From Cellvibrio fontiphilus (GTDB lineage: Bacteria; Pseudomonadota; Gammaproteobacteria; Pseudomonadales; Cellvibrionaceae): DNA of 64,000 nt. This document shows, one piece after another, positions 51,906 through 60,887 of this stretch. The translations under genes were made by a program, and so were the position numbers. The notes under the pieces were generated by a model, which had not been told where the DNA came from, ran no database searches, and saw only the letters and a program-made list of their open reading frames with translations. Positions within the stretch are counted from its first letter, which is position 1. Each line of letters begins with the position of its first letter. The stretch lies in assembly GCF_035317345.1 (NCBI RefSeq), contig NZ_JAYKTU010000009.1. One strand, written 5' to 3'.

Positions 51906-52505
51906 ATGATTTCTCATGTTGCAGGGCTGTTTACCCATCCTCACAAAGAATGGGAAGAAATTCGCGATACCCAAGAATCGGTTTCTCATCTGTATTTTGC
52001 CCATGTGTTATTTCTGGCGTTAATTCCTCCTGTTTCTATGTATATAGGCACCACCAAAGTTGGCTGGGTGGTGGGTAATGGTGATCCGGTAACACTTACC
52101 GAATCCAGTGCATTGATCATGAGCGGTTTGATGTATCTGGCGCTATTGGTTGGAGTTGGGGTGATGGGCGCATTTATCGACTGGATGTCGCGCACTTACG
52201 ACTCATCTCCCGGCCTTGCCCGTTCCATTGTATTTGCCGCCTACACTGCGACCCCTTTATTTGTGGCGGGGCTGTGTGCACTTTATCCCAACGTTATTCT
52301 GGTTATGCTGGTGGGAATAGGCGCGGTGTTCTATACAGTTTATTTGCTGTACACCGGCATCCCTATTTTTATGAAAATCCCGGAAGATGAAGGGTTTGTG
52401 TATGCCAGCTCCATTCTCACCATCGGACTGGTGATGTTTGTGGCACTGATGGCAATTACTGTGTTGATTTGGAGTTTTGGTTTTGGCCCTGCCTATGCAG
52501 GTTAG
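51906..52505 (+). CDS. YIP1 family inner-membrane protein
   Basis: A 199-residue protein with about five hydrophobic segments. The start ISHVAGLFTHPHKEWEEIRD and the multi-helix body (LMYLALLVGVGVMGAFIDWM; RSIVFAAYTATPLFVAGLCAL) match the bacterial YIP1 family (DUF-like, PF04893). Function unknown in bacteria; a role in the oxidase region is not implied. GGAGGAAAAT precedes ATG 51906. A strong shared terminator with the convergent hemL follows. Confidence 0.85.
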   Translation: MISHVAGLFTHPHKEWEEIRDTQESVSHLYFAHVLFLALIPPVSMYIGTTKVGWVVGNGDPVTLTESSALIMSGLMYLALLVGVGVMGAFIDWMSRTYDSSPGLARSIVFAAYTATPLFVAGLCALYPNVILVMLVGIGAVFYTVYLLYTGIPIFMKIPEDEGFVYASSILTIGLVMFVALMAITVLIWSFGFGPAYAG

Positions 52506-52574
52506 TAAAACCTTGTAATCCATCCGTAAGCCGTTGAATAGTAACAGCACTAATTAGCAATCAATCGATTTAAC

Positions 52575-52608
52575 AAAAAGCCAGCGAGGTAAACCCGCTG
52601 GCTTTTTT
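52575..52608. terminator. Bidirectional intrinsic terminator
   Basis: AAAAAGCCAGCG pairs with CGCTGGCTTTTTT around a nine-base loop. It serves both the YIP1 gene (plus) and hemL (minus). Confidence 0.94.
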
Positions 52609-52666
52609 ATTTGAGCACTGCTTTTGCTGCTGTTTTAAATAGTTTTTGTAACAGGAGCGAGCGCAG

Positions 52667-53950
52667 TTAATTGAGGCTTGCAAATACTTCGGCAGCTATC
52701 GCCAAGGTGTCATTAATATCCTTTTCCGTGTGCGCGCCCGACATAAATCCTGCTTCATAAGACGCTGGTGCCAAGTACACGCCGCGCTCCAGCATGCCGT
52801 GGAAGAATTTATTAAAGCGCGGAATATCGCACGCCATGACTTGTTTAAAGTTGGTGACTTTTTTCTCGCTGGTAAAAAAGAAACCAAACATGCTGCCAAC
52901 ATGATTGGTGGTAAACGGAATGCCGGCTTCATCCGCTAATTTTTGCAAACCCTCTACTAGCTGCGTGGTGCGCGCGCAGAGGTTGTTGTAAAAACCTTCC
53001 TGCTCCAACAACTCCAGTGTTTTTAAGCCAGCCGCCATAGCGACCGGGTTGCCTGAGAGTGTGCCTGCTTGGTAAACGGGGCCGGAGGGCGCAATCATTT
53101 GCATAATATCCCGGCGCCCGCCAAACGCACCCACTGGCATACCGCCACCGATGACTTTACCCAAGGTAATAATGTCGGCATTCACACCGTAGTGCCCCTG
53201 CGCGCCCTGGTGGGCAACACGAAAGCCAGTCATTACCTCATCAAAAATCAACACACTGCCGTAGTGGTCGCACACCTCGCGCAGGCACTCCAAAAAGCCT
53301 GGCACCGGCGGAACGCAATTCATATTGCCTACCACCGGCTCCACAATAATGCAGGCAATTTGATCGCCGAGTTTGGCAAAACACTCGCGTACCTGTTCGG
53401 CGTTATTGTAATCCAGTGTTAGTGTGTGGTCGGCCAGTACCGCAGGCACGCCGGGTGAACTGGGAACGCCCAAGGTGAGTGCGCCTGAACCGGCTTTAAT
53501 TAATAACGAATCGGAATGGCCGTGATAACAACCTTCAAATTTAATAATTTTGTCGCGCTTGGTGAAAGCGCGTGCCAAGCGAATAGCACTCATGGTGGCC
53601 TCGGTGCCGGAGCTGACAAAACGCACCATGTCCATATTGGGAATCAAGCCACAGAGTTTTTCTGCGAGGGTGGTTTCGCGCTCGGTGGGCGCACCAAAAC
53701 TCAAACCAAATTTGGCGGTTTCTATCACGGTATTAATCACCTCGGGGTGCGCATGGCCCAGCACCATAGGCCCCCAACTTTGTACGTAATCAATATATTT
53801 TTTTCCGTCAGCATCCCACACATAAGCGCCTTGTGCTTTTTCAAAAAATACCGGCGTACCACCTACGGCTTTAAACGCGCGAACCGGTGAGTTAACGCCA
53901 CCGGGAATGGTTTTTTGGGCTTGTAAAAAAAGTTCTTCAGAGCGGCTCAT
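52667..53950 (-). CDS. hemL: Glutamate-1-semialdehyde 2,1-aminomutase
   Basis: A 427-residue PLP enzyme that makes 5-aminolevulinate for haem synthesis. Visible: PGGVNSPVRAFKAVGG, FVSSGTEATMSAIRLAR near residue 120, CYHGHSDSLLIKAGSG, LIFDEVMTGFRVA, and TLGKVIGGGMPVGAFGG with the PLP Lys. AAGGATTCACC precedes ATG 53950. It is the last gene of hemJ-thiE-hemL on the minus strand, where hemJ also serves haem synthesis. Confidence 0.97.
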   Translation of the reverse strand: MSRSEELFLQAQKTIPGGVNSPVRAFKAVGGTPVFFEKAQGAYVWDADGKKYIDYVQSWGPMVLGHAHPEVINTVIETAKFGLSFGAPTERETTLAEKLCGLIPNMDMVRFVSSGTEATMSAIRLARAFTKRDKIIKFEGCYHGHSDSLLIKAGSGALTLGVPSSPGVPAVLADHTLTLDYNNAEQVRECFAKLGDQIACIIVEPVVGNMNCVPPVPGFLECLREVCDHYGSVLIFDEVMTGFRVAHQGAQGHYGVNADIITLGKVIGGGMPVGAFGGRRDIMQMIAPSGPVYQAGTLSGNPVAMAAGLKTLELLEQEGFYNNLCARTTQLVEGLQKLADEAGIPFTTNHVGSMFGFFFTSEKKVTNFKQVMACDIPRFNKFFHGMLERGVYLAPASYEAGFMSGAHTEKDINDTLAIAAEVFASLN

Positions 53951-53964
53951 GGTGAATCCTTAAA

Positions 53965-54591
53965 TTAATTTTTCAAATCGATAAATTTTTTGGCTTGGGT
54001 GGCTATGTCGTCTGCCGCAAAAAGGCTGTGGCAGACCGCGAGCATATCGGCTCCGGCATCCAATAATTGTTTGCCGTTATCCAGAGTAATCCCTCCGATA
54101 ACGGCTATAGGAATAGAGCTAAATGCTTTGCGTGCTTCGCTGATTAATGAGATAGGCGCAGGGCGTGCATTGGGTTTGGTACTGGAGGGGAAAAAACGGC
54201 CAAACGCGATGTAGGTGGCGCTGTCCTTGATGGCTTGTCCGGCAAGCGCTAAGGAGTCGTGACAGGTGACACCGATAATCGCCTGACTGCCCAGTCGCAT
54301 GCGCGCTGCCAACGGGTTGCTATCGCTTTGCCCCAAGTGTACGCCCTGTGCGCCGACTCTGTGCGCAAGCTCCACATCATCGTTAATCAATAATTGCGCA
54401 TTATGCTGCGCGCAGAGTGAAAGCAATTGTTTTGCTTCGGCAAAGCGGCGTGAATGATCGCTGGACTTATCGCGGTATTGCACCAGTTTACAACCACCCT
54501 TCAGGGCTGCGGCTACGGCAGCAAATAATTTGTCGCCGGGTAGCAAGTGCGAGTCGGTAATGGCGTAGAGGTTATTCATGGAGAGCATCAT
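53965..54591 (-). CDS. thiE: Thiamine phosphate synthase
   Basis: A 208-residue TIM-barrel enzyme joining the pyrimidine and thiazole halves of thiamine. Visible: LYAITDSHLL at the start, LVQYRDKSSDHSRRF near residue 40, LINDDVELAHRVGAQGVHLGQSD near 80, IGVTCHDSL, and IPIAVIGGITLDNG near the C-terminus. ATG 54591 lies directly after the stop of hemJ (TAAATG); an in-frame ATG at 54579 is an alternative. It is only 14 bases upstream of hemL, an operon also seen in Pseudomonas. Confidence 0.94.
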   Translation of the reverse strand: MMLSMNNLYAITDSHLLPGDKLFAAVAAALKGGCKLVQYRDKSSDHSRRFAEAKQLLSLCAQHNAQLLINDDVELAHRVGAQGVHLGQSDSNPLAARMRLGSQAIIGVTCHDSLALAGQAIKDSATYIAFGRFFPSSTKPNARPAPISLISEARKAFSSIPIAVIGGITLDNGKQLLDAGADMLAVCHSLFAADDIATQAKKFIDLKN

Positions 54592-55014
54592 TTAAAAAGG
54601 TTTGACCACAACCAAAATCACTATGCCAACCAACAACAGCACTGGGAATTCGTTGAACCAGCGAAAAAATACGTGGCTTTTGGTGCAGCGATCATCGCGC
54701 AGTTGTTTCCAGTACGCGATGCAGGCGTGGTGATAACCGGTAAGAATGGTCACCAGTACCAGCTTGCACCAATACCAGCCTTGTGTGGAGTAATAGCCCC
54801 AGCCGAGCCAACTCATCCAGATACCCAATACAAATACAGCAATCATGGAGGGGTTGGCGATGCCGCGCAGTAATTTGCGCTCCATAACTTTGAACCGCTC
54901 GCGGCTGGTTTCATCCTCACTCATGGTGTGGTACACAAACAGTCGCGGTAAATAAAACAGCGCCGCCATCCAGGTGATGACGGCAATAATGTGGAAGGCT
55001 TTTATCCAGAGCAT
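54592..55014 (-). CDS. hemJ: Protoporphyrinogen oxidase HemJ
   Basis: A 140-residue membrane protein with four helices, of the HemJ (UPF0093) family that oxidises protoporphyrinogen IX. Visible: AFHIIAVITWMAALFYLPRLFVYH at the start (the conserved His), MSEDETSRERFKVMERKLLR, a KLVLVTILTGYHHACI segment, and RWFNEFPVLLLVGIVILVVVKPF at the end. It is upstream of thiE and hemL on the same strand, linking it to haem synthesis. Confidence 0.93.
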   Translation of the reverse strand: MLWIKAFHIIAVITWMAALFYLPRLFVYHTMSEDETSRERFKVMERKLLRGIANPSMIAVFVLGIWMSWLGWGYYSTQGWYWCKLVLVTILTGYHHACIAYWKQLRDDRCTKSHVFFRWFNEFPVLLLVGIVILVVVKPF

Positions 55015-55052
55015 AGGTTTACCCTAATCATTAAACGTGACCCTTATTGGCA

Positions 55053-56801
55053 TTAAATACGGTAGTAATTGTCGATCTTGTGTCGGCTGATTATACCCAG
55101 CGGCTGCTGTGAGTCGGTCAATGATTCGACCCAAAGCACATCTACCTGCTGGCGATTCATCAACTCCAGGGCTTCATACAAGTTGGCATCTGCACCGATC
55201 CGTGCCAGGTCATAGCGACGCGCGGGAATCTCTTGCAGATCTATGTAGTCGTCGGGTGCTGCGGTTTGCATATAGCTGCTCAAGTCAGCGGGTTGCAGTA
55301 GCTGATTGTTATCGCGCAGCAGAATCCAATGCGGGTGATGGCTAAGTAATTGGGTGGCTGCTTGTGTACTGATGTGTGTATCGCTCACGACCAAATGGCG
55401 GTCTATCAACCCGCGCACGCCGGTGCGGCTCAAGAGTTGCTCCATCGCTTCAGCACTGCGGAATTTGCCCTGAATGCGCAGCACCTGTTGGAACAGTCCA
55501 TCGCACTTAAACACCCAGCGCGTGGTCAGGCAGGCGGCGATAACCACCAACATGCTGGGGAAAATAATATTGGGGTTATAGGTAAGTTCCAGAATTGCCA
55601 TCATGGCTGCCAAGGGGGCATTGAGGGTTGCACCCATCATCGCGCCCATACCCAGAATCACATAAAAGCCAATCGCACTGGCAGAGCCGGGCATGACCCA
55701 CTGGGCGGCACTGCCAACGGCGCCACCGACGCAGGCGCCAATAAACAATAGCGGCCCCACCACACCGCCCGGCATGCCAACGCCAAGGCTGATTGAAGTC
55801 GCTAGCAATTTGGTAATCGCAATCGCCAGTAACAGGGCGAAACCCAGCTCTCCAGCCAGCGCACTGCTAATGGTGTCGTAACCTACGCCCATAATTTGTG
55901 GAATCCACAGCGCGCAGATGCCGGTAAACAAGCCTGCCAGAGCGAAACGCAGCGCAATAGGGCGGTTCAATGCCCAGCGACAGCTTGCGCCGTGAAGGCG
56001 AATATAGGCAGCAGCAAAAATTGCCACTACCAACCCTACCAGTGCCATCAGCGGCAGTTCGCGCAAGTCCCCCATTACCGACTGGGCATTGATAAACGCT
56101 ATTTCCGGGCCAAAGGCGAGGCGGGTCATGGTTGCACCGGCAACAGCCGCGAGGGTAACGGGGATAAAGCCGGCGATGGTGTATTCCAGAATCACCACCT
56201 CCATCGCAAAAATAACGCCTGCCATTGGTGTGTTAAAGCAGGCGGCTATCGCGGCGGCCACGCCACAGCCTGCGAGTGGACGCAAGCTATTCGCCGGCAG
56301 CTTCAGCCACTGGCCCAGCAAACTGCCGCTCCCGGCACCCAAATGCACCGCTGGCCCTTCGCGCCCAACAGACTGTCCTGAGAGCAGGCACGCGGCGCCG
56401 CCAAAAAATTGGGTGATGACATTACCCAAAGGCATGCGCCCCTGATGATTCTGCAGGCGATCCATCACATGACCGATACTGGTTGCGTGATGGCGCTTAT
56501 CAACAAATTGCAAAATCAACCCAAGTGCCAGCGCACCAAAAACCGGTAAGCCGAAGTGCAGTATTGGGCTAATTGCTTCAAAATTTTCAAAGTTTCCGGG
56601 TAGGAAATAGCCCAGTGGCAACTCTACTGCCCAGCGGAAAAGCACAATCACTCCGCCGGCAATAATGCCGGTGACCAGCCCCAGAAGCGTCAATTGGGGT
56701 AGTGCATCGGCGCTTGCCAGCTGGTCGCGCAGAGATTCAAACCATCGGTTAAGCACGGGGCTTGATGACACTTGTTGCCGGTTGTTGGGTTCAAAATTCA
56801 C
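55053..56801 (-). CDS. ClC family chloride channel/antiporter with CBS domains
   Basis: A 582-residue membrane protein: the ClC core (about 430 residues; hydrophobic helices) with the selectivity elements GREGPAVHLGAGSGSLLGQ (the gating Glu is present, so a Cl-/H+ exchanger is possible), GVGMPGGVVGPLLFIGA, and GMGAMMGATLNAPLAAMM, followed by two CBS-type regulatory domains (residues ~460-582; HPHWILLRDNN and YEALELMNRQQVDVLWVES). CBS pairs usually sense adenine nucleotides. Transcribed just before hemJ in the same direction, though separated by ~38 bases. It may support acid or osmotic stress handling. Confidence 0.9.
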   Translation of the reverse strand: MNFEPNNRQQVSSSPVLNRWFESLRDQLASADALPQLTLLGLVTGIIAGGVIVLFRWAVELPLGYFLPGNFENFEAISPILHFGLPVFGALALGLILQFVDKRHHATSIGHVMDRLQNHQGRMPLGNVITQFFGGAACLLSGQSVGREGPAVHLGAGSGSLLGQWLKLPANSLRPLAGCGVAAAIAACFNTPMAGVIFAMEVVILEYTIAGFIPVTLAAVAGATMTRLAFGPEIAFINAQSVMGDLRELPLMALVGLVVAIFAAAYIRLHGASCRWALNRPIALRFALAGLFTGICALWIPQIMGVGYDTISSALAGELGFALLLAIAITKLLATSISLGVGMPGGVVGPLLFIGACVGGAVGSAAQWVMPGSASAIGFYVILGMGAMMGATLNAPLAAMMAILELTYNPNIIFPSMLVVIAACLTTRWVFKCDGLFQQVLRIQGKFRSAEAMEQLLSRTGVRGLIDRHLVVSDTHISTQAATQLLSHHPHWILLRDNNQLLQPADLSSYMQTAAPDDYIDLQEIPARRYDLARIGADANLYEALELMNRQQVDVLWVESLTDSQQPLGIISRHKIDNYYRI

Positions 56802-57010
56802 TGGATATTCCTGATGTCATTCCCGTCGCGATACCACATTTGTTTTGGGTAATGCGGTCAGCTTTTACTTTCGATTTATGGACAAGGCTCTTATGATAGC
56901 CCTCTTTCGTTGCTGGCTGTGGGCGCGCTCAGGATACCAGAGTAAAACCCAGCCAAATTGTTAGTGGCCGGCAGAGTGTTGATATCAAACAAAATTTTGA
57001 GGGGGTTGAG

Positions 57011-58057
57011 GTGATTAAAGCGGCGATTGTGGGTGGAACTGGTTATACCGGCGTTGAGTTGCTGCGTTTACTGTCCAAACATCCCCAGGTTGAGGTTTGT
57101 GTTATCACCTCGCGCGCTGAGGCGGGCACCAAGGTGGCGGATATGTACCCCAATTTGCGTGGTCATGTCGATTTGGTTTTCACCGAGCCGGATGTTGCTG
57201 TACTGGGTGAGTGCGATGTAGTGTTTTTTGCTACCCCTCACGGCGTAGCGCAGAACATGATGGCGGGTTTGATGAATACCAAAGCGCGCATTATTGATTT
57301 GTCCGCTGACTTCCGTATCCGCGATGTGCCGCTTTGGGAGAAGTGGTACAACCAGCCCCATGGCGCTCCAGATTTGGTTGCCCAAGCTGTTTACGGTTTG
57401 CCAGAAGTAAATCGCGCCGCGATTCGCACTGCCAAACTGGTTGCTTGCCCCGGTTGTTATCCCACAGCCACTCAACTGGGTTATTTACCGCTGATTGAAA
57501 ATAATCTGGTCGACCCAACACGTCTGATTGCCAACGCCGCCAGCGGTGCCAGTGGCGCCGGTCGTCAAGCCAAAATCGACAATCTGTTAATGGAAATCAG
57601 CGACAGTTTCAAAGCTTACGGCGTTGCGGGACATCGCCATTTGCCAGAAATCGAGCAGGGCTTGCGCGACGTACAGCCAGTTGGCGCTGCGCCGGCGGCG
57701 CTGACCTTTGTACCGCATTTGTTGCCGATCATTCGCGGCATTCACGCGACCCTCTATGCAACCTTGCTTGATGCTAACCAAGTGCCCGATTTGCAGAAAC
57801 TGTATGAAAATCGCTACGCCAATGAGCCGTTTGTCGATGTTCTGCCTGCCGGTGATTTGCCGCAGACCCGCAGTGTAAAAGGCTCTAATGTGTGTCGCAT
57901 CGCGGTAGTTCGCCCGCAACAACGCGATACTGTTGTGGTGCTATCGGTGATCGACAACCTCACGAAAGGCGCATCCGGTCAGGCGATCCAGAACATGAAT
58001 ATCATGTTTGGTTTTGAGGAGACCGCCGGTCTGGATGTGGTTGCGCTTATCCCCTAA
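57011..58057 (+). CDS. argC: N-acetyl-gamma-glutamyl-phosphate reductase
   Basis: A 348-residue NADPH-dependent enzyme of arginine synthesis that reduces N-acetylglutamyl phosphate. Visible: AAIVGGTGYTGVELLRLL (nucleotide loop), FFATPHGVAQNMM, DLSADFRI, VACPGCYPTA with catalytic Cys149, and GHRHLPEIEQGL. The start is GTG 57011 with a long purine-rich stretch (GGGGGTTGAG) just ahead. It opens the argC-DUF6776-bactofilin-erpA block, as in Pseudomonas. Confidence 0.96.
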   Translation: MIKAAIVGGTGYTGVELLRLLSKHPQVEVCVITSRAEAGTKVADMYPNLRGHVDLVFTEPDVAVLGECDVVFFATPHGVAQNMMAGLMNTKARIIDLSADFRIRDVPLWEKWYNQPHGAPDLVAQAVYGLPEVNRAAIRTAKLVACPGCYPTATQLGYLPLIENNLVDPTRLIANAASGASGAGRQAKIDNLLMEISDSFKAYGVAGHRHLPEIEQGLRDVQPVGAAPAALTFVPHLLPIIRGIHATLYATLLDANQVPDLQKLYENRYANEPFVDVLPAGDLPQTRSVKGSNVCRIAVVRPQQRDTVVVLSVIDNLTKGASGQAIQNMNIMFGFEETAGLDVVALIP

Positions 58058-58105
58058 ATTGCTGTTGTTACGCGCGGGGTACATTGGTGCCCCGCAATAA
58101 TAAGA

Positions 58106-58873
58106 ATGACGAGAAATAAATCCGTTATGGCTAAAGTCAAAGGCTCTCCGGTCTATCGCTTGAAAATCGTGCCGCACCGCCCATTGCGATCTGTGTTGAT
58201 TACTCTTGTAATCACAGTGTTGGTTCTGGCCGCGATTGTCGCCAGCTATCTTTATGCTGAACACAAAACCAGTCAACTTAGGCTCTCCCCGGATGAGGTG
58301 CTGAGTTTGAGGAGTCAGTTAGAAAACCTCACCGACGAGTCTGCCGAATTGCGCCGCGAGTTGGCAACGTACCAGCTGAGTGCAGAAGTGGATCGTCAGG
58401 CGGGAGAGGAATTGCGCAAACGGGTGGTAGAGTTGCGAGCTGAAAAAGCGGCATTACAACGCGACATTGATGTTTACCGAATCCTCACATCGAATAAAAA
58501 CAGCAATCCACAGGGTATCAGTTTCGGAGTGTTTTCAGTTGTACCTGCTGCTGAAGGAAAGCATCTATTCAAGCTGGTGGTTCAAAAGTTGGCCGGTGGT
58601 GAAGATGACTTCACCGGTGAGTTGACGGCTACTATCGTCGGGCAGCGCAATGGCGAGGAGGTGAGCTTTTCCCTGCATGAACTTGCGCTCAACAACAATG
58701 ATCCACTTGTCGCTAATATTCCGCTGAATTTCAAGTTTTTCCAAAATATCGAAACGGAAATCGTTATACCCGAAGGTTTCAGCCCTGTCCGCCTGGAGTT
58801 GGCGGTAAAGTCCAATGCGCGCCGCAACCCAGCAAAAGTGCAAGCACAGCTGGAATGGCCTGAACACAAATAG
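58106..58873 (+). CDS. DUF6776 membrane coiled-coil protein
   Basis: A 255-residue protein with an N-terminal basic stretch, one transmembrane helix (residues ~28-50; LITLVITVLVLAAIVASYLY), then a coiled coil (residues ~65-130; LRSQLENLTDESAELRRELATYQ...KRVVELRAEKAALQRDI) and a compact periplasmic beta-domain. It matches DUF6776 of the Pseudomonas argC-erpA block. No catalytic motif is visible. It is immediately followed (21 bases) by the bactofilin gene. ATG 58127 is a possible later start. It may anchor or recruit cell-wall machinery; that is inference. Confidence 0.78.
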   Translation: MTRNKSVMAKVKGSPVYRLKIVPHRPLRSVLITLVITVLVLAAIVASYLYAEHKTSQLRLSPDEVLSLRSQLENLTDESAELRRELATYQLSAEVDRQAGEELRKRVVELRAEKAALQRDIDVYRILTSNKNSNPQGISFGVFSVVPAAEGKHLFKLVVQKLAGGEDDFTGELTATIVGQRNGEEVSFSLHELALNNNDPLVANIPLNFKFFQNIETEIVIPEGFSPVRLELAVKSNARRNPAKVQAQLEWPEHK

Positions 58874-58894
58874 TCATCGATTGAGGAGCTGCCA

Positions 58895-59269
58895 ATGGCA
58901 TTTTCGAACAACCACACCCTGATATCGCGTGCCACCAAAGTTGTAGGCGATTTGCATTTCACCGGTGAGTTGCAAGTTGAAGGGCGGGTGACCGGTAATA
59001 TCATCGCCGAGAATGAAAAAGATGCGAAATTGGTTATCGCCGATACTGGTGTTGTTGAGGGTGAGGTACGCGCACCAATTATTATTGTGAATGGCAAAGT
59101 GCAGGGAAACATATATTCCAGCAAGCACCTTGAGCTGGCGGCCAAAGGTAATGTTATTGGTACGGTTCATTACCACTCGGTCGAGATGGTTAAAGGGGCG
59201 CAAGTAAATGGGAGTATGGTAAACACCCAGCAGCAGAGCCCGGGATCTTTGGATATAACACTTGAGTAG
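58895..59269 (+). CDS. Bactofilin
   Basis: A 124-residue cytoskeletal protein forming nucleotide-free polymers through a right-handed beta-helix. Visible: repeats with the LxVxGxVxGxI pattern (LQVEGRVTGNIIAEN; GVVEGEVRAPIIIVNGKVQGNIYS; LELAAKGNVIGTVHYHSVEM). The N-terminal tail NNHTLISRATKVVGDLHF is a usual polymer-end or membrane-contact element. AGGAGCTGCC precedes ATG 58895. It follows the DUF6776 gene within 21 bases; an M23 peptidase lies 1.6 kb away on the other strand. Bactofilins often guide such peptidases in other bacteria. Confidence 0.93.
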   Translation: MAFSNNHTLISRATKVVGDLHFTGELQVEGRVTGNIIAENEKDAKLVIADTGVVEGEVRAPIIIVNGKVQGNIYSSKHLELAAKGNVIGTVHYHSVEMVKGAQVNGSMVNTQQQSPGSLDITLE

Positions 59270-59350
59270 CTTAATAGTTGACTGTTTTACTAGGGTAAAT
59301 GGATAATAATCTGCCTCCACCTCGTGGTCGTTATGTTATCCGGAGTATTT

Positions 59351-59704
59351 ATGTCTACCGCCGAAATTTACATTCCTCAAGTCGTTACCGTTACCGATAG
59401 CGCTGTGGCCAAAGTCAAAAGCCTGATTGAAGAGGAGGATAATCCGGATCTGAAGTTGCGAGTTTATGTAACAGGTGGCGGCTGTTCCGGTTTTCAGTAC
59501 GGCTTTACCTTCGATGAGGCAGTGGCTGATGATGATTCTGTAGTTGAAAAAGAAGGGATTAAAGTTGTTGTGGATGCAATGAGTTATCCCTATCTCGTTG
59601 GCGCCAAAGTAGACTACGAAGAGGGATTACAAGGCTCCAAGTTTGTTATCCAAAACCCTAACGCTTCCAGTACCTGCGGTTGTGGCTCATCGTTCACGGT
59701 ATAA
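59351..59704 (+). CDS. erpA: Iron-sulfur cluster insertion protein ErpA
   Basis: A 117-residue A-type carrier that hands Fe-S clusters to apo-proteins. Visible: VTDSAVAKVKSLIEEEDNPDLKLRVYVTGGGCSGFQYGF and the C-terminal NASSTCGCGSSF, the three cysteines of the family. ATG 59351 is preferred to 59324 because GGAG stands at a proper distance. It is the last plus-strand gene before the convergent anmK. Confidence 0.96.
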   Translation: MSTAEIYIPQVVTVTDSAVAKVKSLIEEEDNPDLKLRVYVTGGGCSGFQYGFTFDEAVADDDSVVEKEGIKVVVDAMSYPYLVGAKVDYEEGLQGSKFVIQNPNASSTCGCGSSFTV

Positions 59705-59720
59705 AGCACTCTGCGCGTTT

Positions 59721-60830
59721 TCATGCATAGTAAACGCCCCCCAGAATTACTTCTCTGCGCGCTCCTGTCACCGATTTCAAATTGCCTGGACGGTGATTGA
59801 TGGTTTGCTGTGCTAACCAGGCAAAGGCCATAGCCTCTATCCACTGTGGATCTACGCCCAGCTGTGCGGTTGTCGCGACCTTATTTTTGCCAGCAAGGTC
59901 GCTTAGTCGAGACATGAGCTGATGGTTATATGCGCCTCCGCCACAAATAAACACGGCTGTGGATGCTTCATTTAATTGTTTGATTGCATCACAGACAGAA
60001 ACTGCCGTTAGTTCCAGTAAAGTAGCTTGCACGTCTTCTGGTTTGATTATTCGTTTATTTAAAGATGATATAAGCCATTCATAATTGAATGTTTCGCGCC
60101 CCGTGCTTTTGGGGGCAGGTTTGGCAAAAAAGTCATGCGCTAGCAGTTGGCGGAGTAGCTGTTGGTCGACTTGACCGGATGCAGCCCAGGCGCCTGATTT
60201 ATCGTAGCGCGTGCCTAAATGAGTTAGCGTCCAGCTATCCATTAATGCATTAGCCGGCCCAGTATCAAAGCCAAGTGTTGGGCCTTGTTTGGGGAGCCAG
60301 GTAATGTTTGCCATACCCCCTAAGTTTACTATTGCCCGGTGTTCATCCAGACAGTGAAATAAGGCTCTATGAAATGCAGGAACCAATGGCGCCCCCTGAC
60401 CCCCGGCAGCCATATCTCTGCGCCGGAAATCAGCTACTGTAGTGATACCAGTAAGTTCCGCAATCAGGTTGGGGTCGCCAATCTGGAGCGTGAAACAACC
60501 TTCATTCGATCCTGGCGGGCGATGCCTGATAGTTTGCCCGTGACTGCCAATAGCGACTATTTTTTCGGCCTTGATATTTACATCGCGCAGTAAAGCAATG
60601 CACGCTTGGCTAAAAAATTCTGCCAGTTGGATATCGAGTTTGCCCAAGCGATCAATCTCATTTGCGGATGGTTGGGCTAGCGCATGAATTTCGTTGCGGA
60701 TTTCACTGTCCAGGGGGCTACTATATTTGGCGATAATGCGCGGAGAAGCTTGAAAATCAACTAATACGGCATCAATTGCATCAGCACTGGTGCCGGACAT
60801 TAGGCCAATATAAAGCTGAGATGAAGGCAT
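59721..60830 (-). CDS. anmK: Anhydro-N-acetylmuramic acid kinase
   Basis: A 369-residue kinase that cleaves the anhydro ring of anhMurNAc and phosphorylates it to MurNAc-6-phosphate. Visible: GLMSGTSADAIDAVLVDF at the start, GSHGQTIRHRPP, TVADFRRRDMAAGGQGAPLVP, VNLGGMANITWLP and GFDTGPANALMD, and VFICGGGAYNHQLM. It acts in murein recycling in the cytoplasm. It follows the M23 peptidase gene (57 bases), on the same strand, as in Pseudomonas. Together with amgK/murU 27 kb away, it makes a near-complete route back to UDP-MurNAc. Confidence 0.96.
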   Translation of the reverse strand: MPSSQLYIGLMSGTSADAIDAVLVDFQASPRIIAKYSSPLDSEIRNEIHALAQPSANEIDRLGKLDIQLAEFFSQACIALLRDVNIKAEKIVAIGSHGQTIRHRPPGSNEGCFTLQIGDPNLIAELTGITTVADFRRRDMAAGGQGAPLVPAFHRALFHCLDEHRAIVNLGGMANITWLPKQGPTLGFDTGPANALMDSWTLTHLGTRYDKSGAWAASGQVDQQLLRQLLAHDFFAKPAPKSTGRETFNYEWLISSLNKRIIKPEDVQATLLELTAVSVCDAIKQLNEASTAVFICGGGAYNHQLMSRLSDLAGKNKVATTAQLGVDPQWIEAMAFAWLAQQTINHRPGNLKSVTGARREVILGGVYYA

Positions 60831-60887
60831 TTTTCATTCCCTCTATGAGGCTGCGCCGCTCGATGCAGCGGCAGCTTGAGTTGAGGG

